From Pisaster brevispinus (taxonomy: Eukaryota; Echinodermata; Asteroidea; Forcipulatida; Asteriidae): a stretch of 64,000 nucleotides of DNA. Below are positions 56,101 through 60,789 of the stretch, one piece after another. The position numbers and the translations under genes are program-made. Under the pieces are notes generated by a model, which saw only the letters and a program-made list of their open reading frames with translations, searched no databases and was not told the origin of the DNA. Location: positions 14,852,087-14,916,086 of the forward strand of contig JAMKCF010000015.1 in the NCBI GenBank assembly GCA_023634235.1, read 5' to 3'. Position 1 is the stretch's first letter; each line of letters starts with the position of its first letter.

Positions 56101-56812
56101 GACCCATCCCAGCGCCGGCCCCTGGACTCGCTCCAAAAGGCTTGGCCGTCGCATTGTGACCTGAGCCAGGATGAGTGAACGTCTGTAGTATGACAAGGTT
56201 TGTTGCAAAGAATAAAAACAAAAACCAAGGTCAATCAAACTGACCAACTCCCTGCCAGAACTCGCAACTTCAAGAATTATGCGAAGCCACTTTTATTTAC
56301 ATCATCGTAAGGACTATCTTTTGGTTTTCGTTGCAAGGAATGGTTGGTTTGGCCTAAATGGAAGAAAGCAAATAGATTTGGCCAGTGTAATCAATGCATC
56401 AATCAAACGACAAGTAATAAACTACAAGGAAAACTGACTGGGTTGATTCTAAAACAATTATGAGTTCAAAAAAGAAAAACTGACTAAAGCGGGACTTGAA
56501 ACTGCAACCTCCAGGTTAACATGCCGGTGTTCTACCAACTGAGCTACTTAGCCTACTTTGTCAATATCTTTGTTCAGGGTGCCAGTCAGAAACATTTCAG
56601 ACTGCAACTGCCGTATAGCCAGGGATCAAATAACAAACGGCACAACCTGCAGTTCAGATGATTTGATAGGAAGTCCTGATATTGAGCAAAAAGTCCGCAC
56701 TTGGTGACAATGAAATGGACTTGCCTGTTTATTGGCGTGTAGTGACACATTAGTTACTGCAGCATCTGTCTCATCCCTAGTAATCTTTGGCTTCCAAAGA
56801 GTCGCCTCACCC
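17098..56812 (-). CDS. PDLIM/LDB3-like: ALP/Enigma-family PDZ-LIM protein (Zasp/LDB3/PDLIM type), 5' incomplete
   Basis: Fourteen minus-strand exons with matching phases encode about 612 residues: the post-PDZ segment (GEATLWKPKIT), the GSGHNATAKPFGASP block, the ZM motif (VVHKQFNSPVGIYSSENI), a DUF4749-like segment (GSQSRSFKMLQSM), LIM1, a Pro/Gln/Ala-rich linker, then LIM2, LIM3 and LIM4 and a stop. This is the order of fly Zasp52. Vertebrate members have either one or three LIM domains. Known family members bind alpha-actinin through the PDZ and ZM regions and organise the muscle Z-disc and adhesion sites. The PDZ exons are absent and must lie beyond 64 kb. Intron sizes range from about 250 bp to more than 12 kb. 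Extra phase-2 cassette exons in the linker suggest extensive alternative splicing. Confidence 0.93.
17444..17565 (-). CDS. PDZ-LIM exon 13: LIM3 end and LIM4 first finger
   Basis: After CTGTTTACAG the frame reads DYQALFSVRCAGCNYPVEPG and continues to WHSTCFNCSNP before CCG|GTAAAC. It aligns with the [21 protein letters not shown] stretch of PDLIM5 and has the zinc ligands C-X2-C...H-X2-C. The exon starts in phase 1 and ends in phase 0. Confidence 0.92.
17814..17934 (-). CDS. PDZ-LIM exon 12: LIM3
   Basis: The exon is bounded by GATCTCAG and AAGG|GTAAG. It encodes GCVQAMGNSYHQDCFLCHHC and ends GKPYCKK, giving the H-X2-C and C-X2-C ligands of LIM3. It begins in phase 0 directly after exon 11 (SISQG) and ends in phase 1. 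Confidence 0.92.
18172..18244 (-). repeat. tRNA-derived SINE head
   Basis: On the minus strand there is a tRNA-like sequence with an A-box (TAGCTTAGTTGG) and a perfect B-box (GGTTCGAGTCC), and its ends can pair (CTAGA with TCTAG). It is followed by a T-rich stretch and TTCAACCCAAAATTAT. The same tail follows the tRNA-like unit at 26940-27012, which identifies a SINE rather than a functional tRNA gene; the anticodon arm is poorly paired. Confidence 0.75.
18386..18569 (-). CDS. PDZ-LIM exon 11: LIM2 body and LIM3 start
   Basis: It lies between CTTTAG and CAAGGG|GTGAGA. It encodes GAFVSAVGRNWHPEHFVC, the second finger CVHC, then NGKVYCEKDFNSLYAPKCAIC, which opens LIM3. It aligns closely with PDLIM5/PDLIM7 (GPFLVALGKSWHPEEFNC). 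The 184-nt exon starts in phase 2 and ends in phase 0. Confidence 0.93.
18955..19143. repeat. Foldback element family FB3
   Basis: Ends are GGTATTTTACAGGACTGGTA and the inverted CTACCAATCCTGTAAAACACC. The internal block TAGTCTGAAAGC...GAACCATTTTTTT...GAAATATTTCCCTCTGAAATGA recurs at 24222-24612 and 58230-58325 and, inverted, at 31716-32062. It lies in the intron between exons 10 and 11 of the PDZ-LIM gene. Confidence 0.7.
19206..19362 (-). CDS. PDZ-LIM exon 10: Pro-rich linker end and LIM2 first Cys pair
   Basis: The acceptor CACCCTCCAG precedes a frame starting PPPPPTFSRAPQHSRAPM and ending GRTPMCDGCDSIIR across the donor AG|GTGAGA. CDGC supplies the first two zinc ligands of LIM2, and IIRG joins exon 11 as in PDLIM5 (VIRG). 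The exon starts in phase 1 and ends in phase 2. Confidence 0.9.
19782..19964. repeat. Foldback element FB1, well-preserved copy
   Basis: Terminal inverted repeats TGGGCCCAATCTCATAAAGC and TGCTTTATGAAATTGGGCCC frame about 183 bp with GCTTAGCTAAG and CTGCTAAGCAAG motifs. It is one of the cleanest copies of this family in the window. Confidence 0.8.
20097..20465. repeat. Foldback element FB2
   Basis: The left end GGCAGGGTGTACTTTTGGTA and right end AATTACCAACAGTACACCCTGCC are inverted copies of one another. The interior carries the GAAAGGCTTCAGGCC...TTCTCAGGCATCTGAAAG block shared with 3806-4472 and 29276-29661. It is non-coding and MITE-like. Confidence 0.8.
20800..21115 (-). repeat. 63-bp array of exon 9 splice-donor copies
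   Basis: Five copies of CCACCACGTGCCCCAGGTAA and its flanks lie at spacings of 62, 63, 63 and 75 bp (donors just after 21104, 21042, 20979, 20916 and 20841). The first is the real exon 9 end; the others lie in the intron and retain the full GTAAGAG donor. Copies 2-5 are mutually in frame, encoding a KPPRAPGKRVLALEPTPSPS-type repeat, but the 62-bp first step (a G-run one base short) puts them all out of frame with the real exon. Confidence 0.85.
21104..21186 (-). CDS. PDZ-LIM exon 9: linker
   Basis: After TTGTGTTCACAG the frame (phase 2) reads KQTPSQIATQARSNPVPRAM, then NQPPRAP, and ends G|GTAAGAG in phase 1. It joins exon 10 to give RAPGPPPPP. It belongs to the low-complexity Pro/Gln linker between LIM1 and LIM2. 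Its 3' end is tandemly duplicated in the following intron. Confidence 0.82.
21540..21930. repeat. Dispersed repeat family G
   Basis: It shares TTCATTTGATACTCTTTCA, GGTCAAATTCAATGCCTTT and GATTGAATGTCATCAAAA blocks in the same order with 60790-61150. The two copies are clearly diverged. No inverted termini or coding region were recognised. Confidence 0.75.
22570..22655 (+). repeat. Possible tRNA-like fragment
   Basis: A stretch ending GGTGGTGGGTTCCAGTCCTG resembles a tRNA T-arm with a degenerate B-box, preceded by GTGGTTGATACACCTGC, which resembles a D-arm. It is probably a decayed SINE head. Confidence 0.35.
22720..23070. repeat. Dispersed repeat family H, second copy
   Basis: CCCAATTGGGGTATATA-type palindromic words are interleaved with GATGGCTGCTGCCTCTG and GGCTTCTGCCTCAGTCACTG, as at 16500-16900. 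Confidence 0.7.
23218..23265 (-). CDS. PDZ-LIM linker cassette microexon
   Basis: A strong acceptor (CTTCTTTACCGCAG) and a donor CTGG|GTAATT bound 48 nt that read APDDGVKVMFLPSSAG in phase 2 to phase 2. Length and phase fit insertion between exons 8 and 9 without frame change. The stretch is distinctly less AT-rich than its surroundings. The chance of all these features coinciding is low but not negligible for so short an exon. Confidence 0.6.
23340..23680 (+). repeat. G-rich tract with 20-25-bp tandem units
   Basis: The plus strand is strongly G-biased, with units such as GGGACAGGGGGACTGGGGGA repeated at 23501-23560 and many runs of three or more G. It could form G-quadruplexes. It lies just upstream (in transcript order) of the 48-nt cassette exon. 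Confidence 0.6.
23853..23885 (-). CDS. Candidate 33-nt microexon of the linker (weak)
   Basis: The stretch reads KEDEKLLWTD in phase 2 to phase 2 between CGCTCCTCGTTGAG and GATAA|GTAGTA. It satisfies the same phase rule as its neighbours, but the donor is weak and the acceptor unusual. Without splicing the frame ends at TAG immediately after the exon. Confidence 0.28.
24222..24612. repeat. Foldback element FB3, long copy
   Basis: Termini AAAGGTATTACACAGCATTG and CTACCAATCCTGTATAATAG are inverted relative to one another. The copy includes a fragment of the FB4 family (GGCCACTAACTATTTTTTGC) near 24325-24360, suggesting nested insertion. Confidence 0.7.
25250..25575 (+). repeat. 22-bp minisatellite
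   Basis: About 14 units of AATGTTTGGATGGGAAAATGG with an extra A (22 bp) are present, more diverged towards the ends. Three units make 66 nt, so open frames on both strands have a 22-residue period and are not real proteins. Confidence 0.85.
26520..26680. repeat. Dispersed repeat family D, third copy
   Basis: It contains CATTTTGCAAAGGGCACTTC, CATTGGAAAGTTCTTA and GGGGCACCAAGGCCAAGACC, as at 48755-48870. It is preceded by a poly-C tract at 26443-26459. Confidence 0.65.
26940..27012 (+). repeat. tRNA-derived SINE head
   Basis: GGGCTAGATAGCTCAGATGG and AGGTTTAAGTCCCGCTCTAG form the A-box and a slightly degenerate B-box. The tail TTTTTCTTTTTTCAACCCAA matches that of the minus-strand unit at 18172-18244 and, more loosely, 56483-56556. 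Confidence 0.75.
27470..27990 (+). repeat. 21-bp minisatellite
   Basis: Some 20 degenerate units of the type GCTAGTTACAGCATTGGTAAT run through this stretch with a few interruptions. The period of 21 keeps frames open on both strands; these are shadows. Confidence 0.8.
28605..28790. repeat. Foldback element FB1
   Basis: The left end AGGGCCCAATTTCATAGAGC matches the family; the right end is eroded (TTTATGAAATACGGCTC). Internal GTAGCTAAACACAACA and CTGCCTAGCAGACAATTGG motifs are conserved. Confidence 0.7.
29276..29661. repeat. Foldback element FB2 followed by 17-bp tandem repeat
   Basis: The copy runs from AAAGGCAGAGGGTGTACTTT to AATTACCAAATGTGTACCCC. It contains the near-palindrome AGAAAGGCTTCAGGCATGAA continuing GCCTTTCT. 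Five GAGATACGACCCTAGTT-like 17-bp units follow directly at 29665-29750. Confidence 0.75.
30477..30671. repeat. Foldback element FB1
   Basis: It opens ATGGCCCAATTTTATAAAGC and closes CTCTATGAAATTGGCACC, with internal GAAGCTAAGCACAAAC and CACATGTACAGTTTGTGG. It sits in the large linker intron. Confidence 0.75.
31020..31265 (-). repeat. tRNA-related SINE family E
   Basis: It shares TTGTGAAGCCAAGAACTCTC, GGTAGGGACTGAAAACCCAA and TCCACATAGTGCCCC with 61306-61615. Near its plus-strand end a minus-strand B-box (GGTTCGAATC within GATTCGAACCGGGGTCCC) is visible, so the family probably has a tRNA-derived pol III promoter. Confidence 0.7.
31716..32062. repeat. Foldback element FB3, full length
   Basis: Ends AAAGTATTACACAGGATTGG and GCCAATCCTGTTTAATACAT are inverted copies. 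The GAGCTGACAAAATAGG and AAATTTGGGCTTAATCC blocks match the inverted 24222-24612 copy. Confidence 0.7.
32794..32893. ncRNA. 100-nt hairpin in linker intron (pre-miRNA-like foldback)
   Basis: Left arm GTGGCAGCAGACATACCAGG and right arm CCTGGTAAGTCTGCTGCCAC pair over 12 bp, one A:A mismatch and 7 bp. After a small internal loop TCCATTGT pairs with ACAATGGA. The apical loop is about 45 nt. The size and near-complete stem resemble a microRNA precursor, though a small foldback transposon is equally possible because an FB1 fragment adjoins it (32630-32790). Confidence 0.4.
33325..33745. promoter_or_regulatory. Cluster of CCAAT boxes on both strands
   Basis: About eleven CCAAT/ATTGG pentamers, many within the longer word GCCAATCA or TGATTGGC, fall in some 420 bp in alternating orientation. 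It could be an NF-Y-rich enhancer or internal promoter about 1.3 kb upstream (in gene direction about 300 bp downstream) of linker exons, or simply a decayed repeat. Confidence 0.35.
33905..34015 (-). CDS. PDZ-LIM linker cassette exon
   Basis: A strong acceptor (CCCCCCTCACAG) and donor CCAGG|GTAACT delimit 111 nt. Phase 2 gives CQGIVPVFTVDQTVKH, then EISSGPQSPTSPAMNYPREP, with no stop. It joins exon 8 (AC|A) and exon 9 or the 48-nt microexon in frame. Composition and Pro/Ser-rich sequence fit the linker. The other two frames are closed or out of phase. Confidence 0.7.
34640..34938 (-). repeat. Tandem duplications of the 3' end of exon 8
   Basis: Going downstream from the exon 8 donor (after 34939), its last about 48 nt and the GTATGTTGAG donor recur after 129 bp (donor after 34810). 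A third, more diverged donor copy follows after a further 136 bp (after 34674). The intervening spacer is a C-rich repeat (CACCCAGTCAACCCTTTCC). A stop codon between copies prevents simple exon extension. Confidence 0.75.
34939..35094 (-). CDS. PDZ-LIM exon 8: linker
   Basis: Phase 2 after GTGTGTCTTAAG gives RPRHPRPPPLVVPPVVRPP, then IAMFKSRYTAPQREDPNAV and IARALMQNPDAVKT, ending AC|GTATGT in phase 2. The first half is Pro-rich; the second half is a polar, possibly helical stretch of unknown function and is the best-conserved-looking part of the linker. It joins exon 7 (AA|A) in frame. The acceptor is only moderately pyrimidine-rich. Confidence 0.72.
35095..40190 (-). other. Intron between exons 7 and 8
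   Basis: AT-rich sequence with an FB4 fragment (36070-36130). A locally GC-richer patch at 35760-35840 has a branch-point/acceptor-like start but no convincing donor. Otherwise no recognised features, including 36200-39950. Confidence 0.55.
40191..40352 (-). CDS. PDZ-LIM exon 7: Ala/Pro/Gln linker
   Basis: After TTATTTCTGTTCCAG the phase-2 frame reads SQSYTNGSSSQPSTAQHHS, then three related AP-rich units (APPAAKPYS, APPPAQHYKPS, AQQQHYNAPPD), ending AA|GTAAGTG in phase 2. The 162-nt exon is low in complexity and probably disordered. It joins LIM1 exon 6 (GG|C) and exon 8 in frame. Confidence 0.85.
40418..40490 (+). repeat. tRNA-like SINE fragment
   Basis: GGTATCGTGGTGGTTGAGA and GTTGTGGGTTCGAATCCTGG resemble A-box and B-box of a tRNA, with an unpaired anticodon arm. 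It lies directly beside exon 7 in the upstream intron. Confidence 0.5.
44640..44790. repeat. Foldback element FB4 with near-perfect hairpin
   Basis: GCAAAAAAATAGTTAGTGGC...TGACGTTTCGACCC at 44687-44721 is repeated inverted as GGGTCGAAACGTCA...GCCACTAACTATTTTTTGC at 44757-44790, giving about 34 paired bases around a 35-nt loop. Related copies with GTCGAAATGTCAGG are at 36090-36125, 47180-47330 and 62845-62990. The flank CAAACTGCTTACCAACCAAA is also shared. Confidence 0.85.
45345..45580. promoter_or_regulatory. Second CCAAT-box cluster
   Basis: Five CCAAT/ATTGG words (GGCCAATCAGC, TGATTGGCTGC, TGATTGGGCAG, TGATTGGTTGC, TGATTGGATG) lie within about 240 bp. The similarity of words to those at 33325-33745 suggests a shared origin or a shared factor. 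Confidence 0.3.
47180..47330. repeat. Foldback element FB4, second copy
   Basis: It carries TTTCGACCCTAGCAG and the inverted CTGCTAGGGTCAAAG, followed by TACCATAGGTCCTTTTGGTTGGTAAGCAG, as in the 44640 copy but inverted relative to its flank. Confidence 0.7.
47512..47886. repeat. FB2-like element with 36-bp perfect palindrome
   Basis: The element runs from AAAGTGTACCTTCAG to AATTACCAAAGCTAAACCCT. At 47704-47739 it holds a spacerless perfect palindrome whose half is TCTGAGAAACGTTTCATG. A related copy at 57350-57533 lacks the perfect palindrome. Confidence 0.7.
48755..48870. repeat. Dispersed repeat family D, fourth copy
   Basis: GAGAGGGCAAGGTCATTTTC, GGGCAGTTCCATTGGGAAA and GGGGCACCAAGGCCAAGACC match 26520-26680. 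Confidence 0.65.
49103..49205 (-). CDS. Possible alternative terminal exon after LIM1
   Basis: After an acceptor-like CATCCTCCCAG, the phase-2 frame compatible with exon 6 reads VGLILVDGGSQQISVTSMD, then WPLLPEIRDGGYSV and TGA. Using it would end the protein just after LIM1, giving a short one-LIM (ALP-like) isoform. An open frame of 33 codons is not rare by chance in GC-richer DNA, so this is tentative. Confidence 0.28.
49410..49775 (+). repeat. About 80-bp degenerate tandem repeat
   Basis: Five copies of GGGAACCAACTGTCTGAGCT-like sequence, each followed by GGTAATC, occur near 49419, 49503, 49591, 49669 and 49749. Spacing is about 78-88 bp. Confidence 0.7.
50095..50290 (-). repeat. Two tRNA-like units in tandem
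   Basis: Minus-strand B-box-like GGTTCGAATCC occurs twice (in AGGATTCGAACCC near 50110 and GGATTCGAACCC near 50223). The second is followed by a D-arm-like GGTGGTTGAGTAG. They are probably SINE heads. Confidence 0.5.
50678..50863. repeat. Foldback element FB1
   Basis: TGGGCCAAATTTCATAGAGC and GAGCTCTATGAAATTGGACCC are the inverted ends. CTGCTTAGCAAAAACATG and GTACAATTTGTTGTGCTCAGC fill the interior. Confidence 0.75.
51166..51238 (-). CDS. PDZ-LIM exon 6: LIM1 C-terminal part
   Basis: The acceptor CCCCTACCCCAG precedes GFFTVQGKEYCHNCERQARA, then DASA, ending GG|GTAAGAC in phase 2. YCHNC gives the last two zinc ligands of LIM1, as in ALP proteins. If this donor is not used, the frame stops at once (GGG TAA), which would make a one-LIM protein. 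Confidence 0.9.
51751..51836 (-). CDS. PDZ-LIM exon 5: LIM1 middle
   Basis: Bounded by CATTTTCAG and AAGG|GTAAGA, it encodes GPVLKAKDKTLHPECFICYM and CSGTLKNK. H-P-E-C and C-Y-M-C are the central zinc ligands. It starts in phase 2 and ends in phase 1. Confidence 0.92.
52339..52829. repeat. Putative inverted-terminal-repeat element
   Basis: CTTAAGGCCCTTTCACACGAG at the left is matched by the inverted CTTGTGTGAAAGGACCTTAAG at the right. Internal TCACACGACTGGAG and GTGAAAAGGGCTTTAA echo the ends. About 490 bp; no coding region. Confidence 0.65.
52985..53335 (+). repeat. Telomere-like G-rich tract
   Basis: The plus strand repeats GGGTTGGGTTAGGGTCAGGG-type sequence with several exact GGGTTAGG words, then degenerates to GGGGTTGGGGTTTGG up to the boundary of exon 4. 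It can form G-quadruplexes in the non-transcribed strand of the PDZ-LIM gene. Confidence 0.7.
53339..53450 (-). CDS. PDZ-LIM exon 4: LIM1 N-terminal part
   Basis: After CTGGTTACAG the frame reads NAPPGVRSVKAPVATSHSG, then PAPTLPMCFRCNLGI, ending GT|GTAAGT in phase 2. CFRC holds the first two zinc ligands of LIM1. It joins exon 3 (G|AT) and exon 5 (GT|T) in frame. Confidence 0.92.
53555..53965 (+). repeat. 12-bp minisatellite (CTAACCTTTACA)
   Basis: More than 30 units of CTAACCTTTACA and variants (CTTCACA, CTTTTTTA) run to 53965, with a higher-order block repeated about three times. CTAACC makes it telomere-like in the opposite sense to the G-rich tract on the other side of exon 4. Confidence 0.85.
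54735..55300 (+). repeat. 113-115-bp tandem repeat, five units
   Basis: Units contain GGTCTCCCCTTGGTCTAGAG, GCCCCCTGAACCTCCTGGGT and GGATTTACAGACTCTCTACA; AATAAAGG marks fall at 54850, 54965, 55078 and 55191. Central units are nearly identical, implying recent amplification. The fragment TTTACAGACTCTCTACATCAC also appears singly near 4025. Confidence 0.88.
55458..55678 (-). CDS. PDZ-LIM exon 3: DUF4749-like segment
   Basis: After CTTTTGAAG the frame gives DMPASTPTYGHAAKPYTPTY, then a YSHGQAPAQYIDRGDDEEMR stretch and INPGSQSRSFKMLQSMTAEE, ending G|GTAAGG in phase 1. The QSRSFKMLQ core corresponds to the QSxSFKxLQ motif after the ZM in PDLIM proteins. Confidence 0.92.
55755..55840 (+). repeat. 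14-bp G-rich tandem repeat
   Basis: Six copies of GGGATTGGGGAGGG follow one another in the intron between exons 2 and 3, giving spurious open frames on both strands. Confidence 0.85.
55986..56182 (-). CDS. PDZ-LIM exon 2: ZM motif
   Basis: After GTCATACTACAG the frame starts TFTHPGSGHNATAKPFGASP, continues VVHKQFNSPVGIYSSENIAD and ends GMIAGRVGG across GG|GTGAGT in phase 2. The ZM motif binds the alpha-actinin rod in Zasp/ALP proteins. GSGHNATAKPFGASP corresponds to GSAHNRSAMPFTASP of ALP, which makes family membership unambiguous. Confidence 0.95.
56483..56556 (-). repeat. tRNA-derived SINE head
   Basis: The minus strand reads TAGGCTAAGTAGCTCAGTTG at the A-box side and GCAGTTTCAAGTCCCGCTTT at the B-box side. 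A T-rich tail is shared with the 18172 and 26940 units. Confidence 0.7.
56725..56812 (-). CDS. PDZ-LIM exon 1 of the window: post-PDZ segment
   Basis: After TTTTCTTTACAG the phase-2 frame reads GEATLWKPKITRDETDAAV and TNVSLHANKQ, ending in phase 0 at CAG|GCAAGT. R-G-E-x-x-L-W-x-P is the conserved run at the end of the PDZ domain in ALP/Enigma proteins. The donor is of the GC-AG class. Confidence 0.9.
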
Positions 56813-57349
56813 CTGTAAAGAAAATGGAATAGACCACAGAATGAGCTTTGAATTACTTCTATACATGGCAGGATTGAGAACCAAAAAAATGACACAATGG
56901 TCTGATTTCTGGGTTGCAAAAGCCTTAGGTCCTGTTCCAAAGGGATAGGTATGGGGAACTTTTTATTCACTGAAACTCCCTGGTTTCGGGAGTTTGATCA
57001 TTCAATAAAACCGGTCATGCTTAAAAAAATTCCACTTCTTCCTTGACAGGTTGTTGTGATGACGTCAAACAACAGACAGGGATTCAAGTCAAAGGTATAT
57101 AGTCATAGATTGGTTTTTGTCACCATAACGCTGATCAATAGGAAAAATTATAAAGAAAGATACAATAAAAGTTACTTGTGAAAGTTTCAGCTGAATACAG
57201 TGTCTACTCGCTGAGAAAACATTAAAAAAATTGTACATTTTCACAAGAACCATCCACGTTTAGCGAGTTGACGGCAGGTACCAACCGCATCTCTGGGCGC
57301 AGCATTCACGAATCGACACCAACCCTCAGAAATCCGAGAAACGATTTAT

Positions 57350-57533
57350 GTGTGAATTGGTTCTCAGATTCAAATGTTTTGGGTGAAAAATTATCCAAAC
57401 CATATTACTTCAAAATGAATCCTTTCTCAAAATAGTTTTATACTACCAACAGCTGCAGTGCTTCTTACCAAGTAAGTTGTTATGGCTGTTAATTTTGGAG
57501 TTTTTACCAATCTATGACCCTACTTTTAAGTTT
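57350..57533. repeat. FB2-like element, partial
   Basis: CAACAGCTGCAGTGCTTCTT and ACCAAGTAAGTTGTTATGG match the right half of the element at 47512-47886. Confidence 0.65.
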
Positions 57534-58949
57534 AAACTTTTGTGTGAAAGAAGTAATGGTTATTAAATTCATAAAATCATAAAAGTTTGAATGAAACTTC
57601 CAAAGATTACAGAGATGGAAAAGGTCTTTTCATGGTTGAGACATTAAATCTTTTGACCTTTTGACCTTTTGTAGTTACAGAGGATTTACACCAACAAACT
57701 CTCTCGATCATGGTTGCCCCTTCAAATACCAAGGTTGCTCCTCTAAGTAGTGATAAGCTGCTGACCCCTAGGTCAAACATCATGTAACTTGGAATTGAAC
57801 TCAAGGCTGGGTTGGTTTCAGTTTGTGACATGACATACCGACATAGGCCGTTTAACAAGTACACATTCCAAGCTGTCTTTAGGAATTCCAACATCATCCT
57901 CGTAGTGTGGTTAAGGGTTGGGTCTAACAATTCCAGAGTTAAAATACATGGAGGTATCTAGAATTAGAACTTGTGGAGGAAGGATGGACCATAGAGGATT
58001 CATCTCTTATGGGCAGTCAGAATAATCACTGTTTAAAAATGTTGATCTTTTCTTTTAAATTGTGGGTGGGTCGAAAGAAATAACTGAAAATCAAAACTCA
58101 GCTTTCAATTCAAATAATAGAAGAACTGTCTGTGCAGTTCAATTGTTAGCGGTCGGCCTTGTTTTGATAGCCGACCTCCGCACCCAATGGGGAGATGGCA
58201 AGGTTTCTCTCCAGTTTCCAACTAAAAAAAACATCATTGTTGAATTTTAGTCTGAAAGCTTACTGATGATGAAGTTCATACTAGAACCATTTTTTTTAAT
58301 GTGAAATATTTCCCTCTGAAATGAAGTCATAGGCTTGCAGGACACCCCACTTTAAATTTTGGCACCAGCTACACTCTACTTTACTTGTACCAAACAAGTT
58401 CAAGTTTTGCGTGAGCATTTGGAAAGTCCTTAAATAGAATTGTATTGTGGACGGTTCAAGTTCAGGCAACAACTCTGGAATGCTTCCAGAAATGTCCAGA
58501 GTTTTTCCAAAGTCCTTAAAATAAATTGTGTTCTATTGTAGACAGCATTCAAGCTCAGGCAAAACTTCTGGAACGCCGCCCACTATAGAATGCAATTTAA
58601 GGATTTTAAAGTCAGACATGCTAAAAAGGAAGGAAATGAAATGTATACAATGTTTTCAAGGGCACTAAAAAAAAAGAGGAAAAAAAAAGAGGAAAAAAAG
58701 AAGAAAAAAAAAAAAAGAGAGCAAGGGAAATCAGGTGATCAGCTGAATTGTTGCGTGCCTGGAAAAAAGATGGCCTCTTTTCAGTTTGATTTTTGTCAGT
58801 TAATTTCTTGTTCCAAAACGAAACATCAAAGTATAATGCGCGGAACAATGCGCCCTCTATTGGATTGTACAAGCCATACTTTGTAATGTGCAATGTGTGT
58901 ACAACTATTTTCACTGTTTCAAGAGTGTCCTCTTCAAAAAACAGCACAC

Positions 58950-59145
58950 TGAAGTCTTGAGAGCAAGACTAGGCTAAGGTATTGAGAGCAAGACCAGACT
59001 AAGGTCTAAGCATAGAGATGGTCTAAAGAGCAAGACTAGCCCAAGGTCTTAGAGAAAGACTAGGCTAAGGTCTTGAAAATAAGACTAGGCTGAGGTCTTG
59101 AGAGCAAGACTAGGCTAAGGTCTTGGGAGCAAGACTAGGCCAACA
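58950..59145 (+). repeat. 25-bp tandem repeat
   Basis: About eight units of GTCTTGAGAGCAAGACTAGG plus CTAAG are visible. Each unit contains a small inverted pair (GTCTTG/CAAGAC), so the array could form serial hairpins. Confidence 0.85.
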
Positions 59146-60789
59146 GATGTTCCTCTGTTTATTTTAAAGGTTAAAGGCCTCATTGTTCCAACATGACATC
59201 ATCTTAGATCATCAACCCCTCCCTTCTCCAAATAAATAATTTATGTCCACTCTTCCAGAGAGTGGTTTTAAGTCTGTGGTTTTGGTGAGTCTGGTAAAAC
59301 TGAAAAAGGAAGTGTCTTTTCCTTTCACAAAAACACACAACATTATCATATGTCAGGCGTGATGTTTAGTCCTTGTTAAAAAGTAGGGACGTTTTAATGA
59401 GTACAAGGGCTGACCTACATGTACATATGGTGTAGGCTTTAATAGACTTCTCGGCTATTTCATCACAATTGTTCAGATTTTTCAAAGGGCAAAAAAACCC
59501 AATCAGAAATCCAAAGGAAGAATATCATGTCTGGTATGTGGACATTAAGTATACAGCAGGCCTGCCAGATTGCCTGGGTGCTGGGTACTGGCATTACACA
59601 CTGGATTGTGCCACTGCCATGGAAGTTAGAAGTGGGCATGTGGGGGGGGGGTGCAGGAGGGCCCCCATGAGATTGAAAAATTGAACAAATGAATTGTTAG
59701 ATGTATTAAATCAGAGCCGTTTATTGACATAGTTGCAACAACTTGTGATGAGAAGCCACTTTTTCGGTAAAAACCCCCCACATGTGCACACATGGGGGTA
59801 GTAATATGAGGCTTCTTCCGTATCAAGAAAGAGCTGAGAGGCAGCAGGGTGGGTGACGGGTTGAGGGGGTGAGGAAGAGGATGTCTGGTTGTTAGGACCA
59901 GACTCCACATTTGGACATTTAGCGTCCAGCAACCACATGAGCAAAGAAAACTGGTCGCATGTCGGAATTCTCTCAATACACAGCTCTGTATTAAACAACC
60001 CTCCCCTCTAAATGATTGTCTTTGCCCCCACCCCCACCCAAAATGAAAATGTCTGAATACACCACTGGAAGTTAGAAATATGCAAGAACGCTTTGCTGAA
60101 ATAATGGGAACTCAACATCAATTTAAAAAATAATCATAATACTATCACTTTCTTTCAGAGATTTCTTTTGATAAGTTATGAATTATTCTTACGATAGAAT
60201 GTGCACTGTTCCCAAAGCAGGGTGGGTGCTGTAGCCCCAAGCAACCCTTAACAACAATGTCAGGGTGCTGCAAAACCCACAGTTACCCCCTACCCACCCA
60301 CTACCCAATAAAATACAACGTCTGAGGCTATAGTTATTCTGTTTCAGTATTTAACCACCGAATACCTGGCATGAGTCACTTCTGCTTTTTTTCATGTTTT
60401 TTTTTTTTCTCACACGTTGACGAAGCGTGGGCACTAGAGTCTTCACAAGGAGATTAATCAAAAGTGAAATTGTCATCGGCCGCAGAACGGCTGACTTTAC
60501 TGAATAATCAAGCAGTAAGGATGAGTCAAGCTCACCTTGAAAACCAAACGTGCAACTACCAGCAACTCAAACCATAACGTGAACAATTTGTATGTATGAA
60601 ATCTACACTATGTAGCCTGCATGTAGTAATGTGCATTGACGTGTAACGTGCAACCACACTTTTAAGGGAATTTATTTGAAAAGGTTCTGTCAACAGATTT
60701 GTGGGTAATCATTTATTGTCAGACAAGGGTTGGGGGGGGGGGTCTTTGGGTGTATTTCGGTCACCCTGTATTGATTCTTGACACACTTT

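Noticed and set aside
60541..60600. A donor (TTTTCAAG|GTGAGC) on the minus strand that might end a PDZ exon
   Set aside because: The phase required by the next exon contains a stop codon a few residues upstream and no PDZ sequence is visible.
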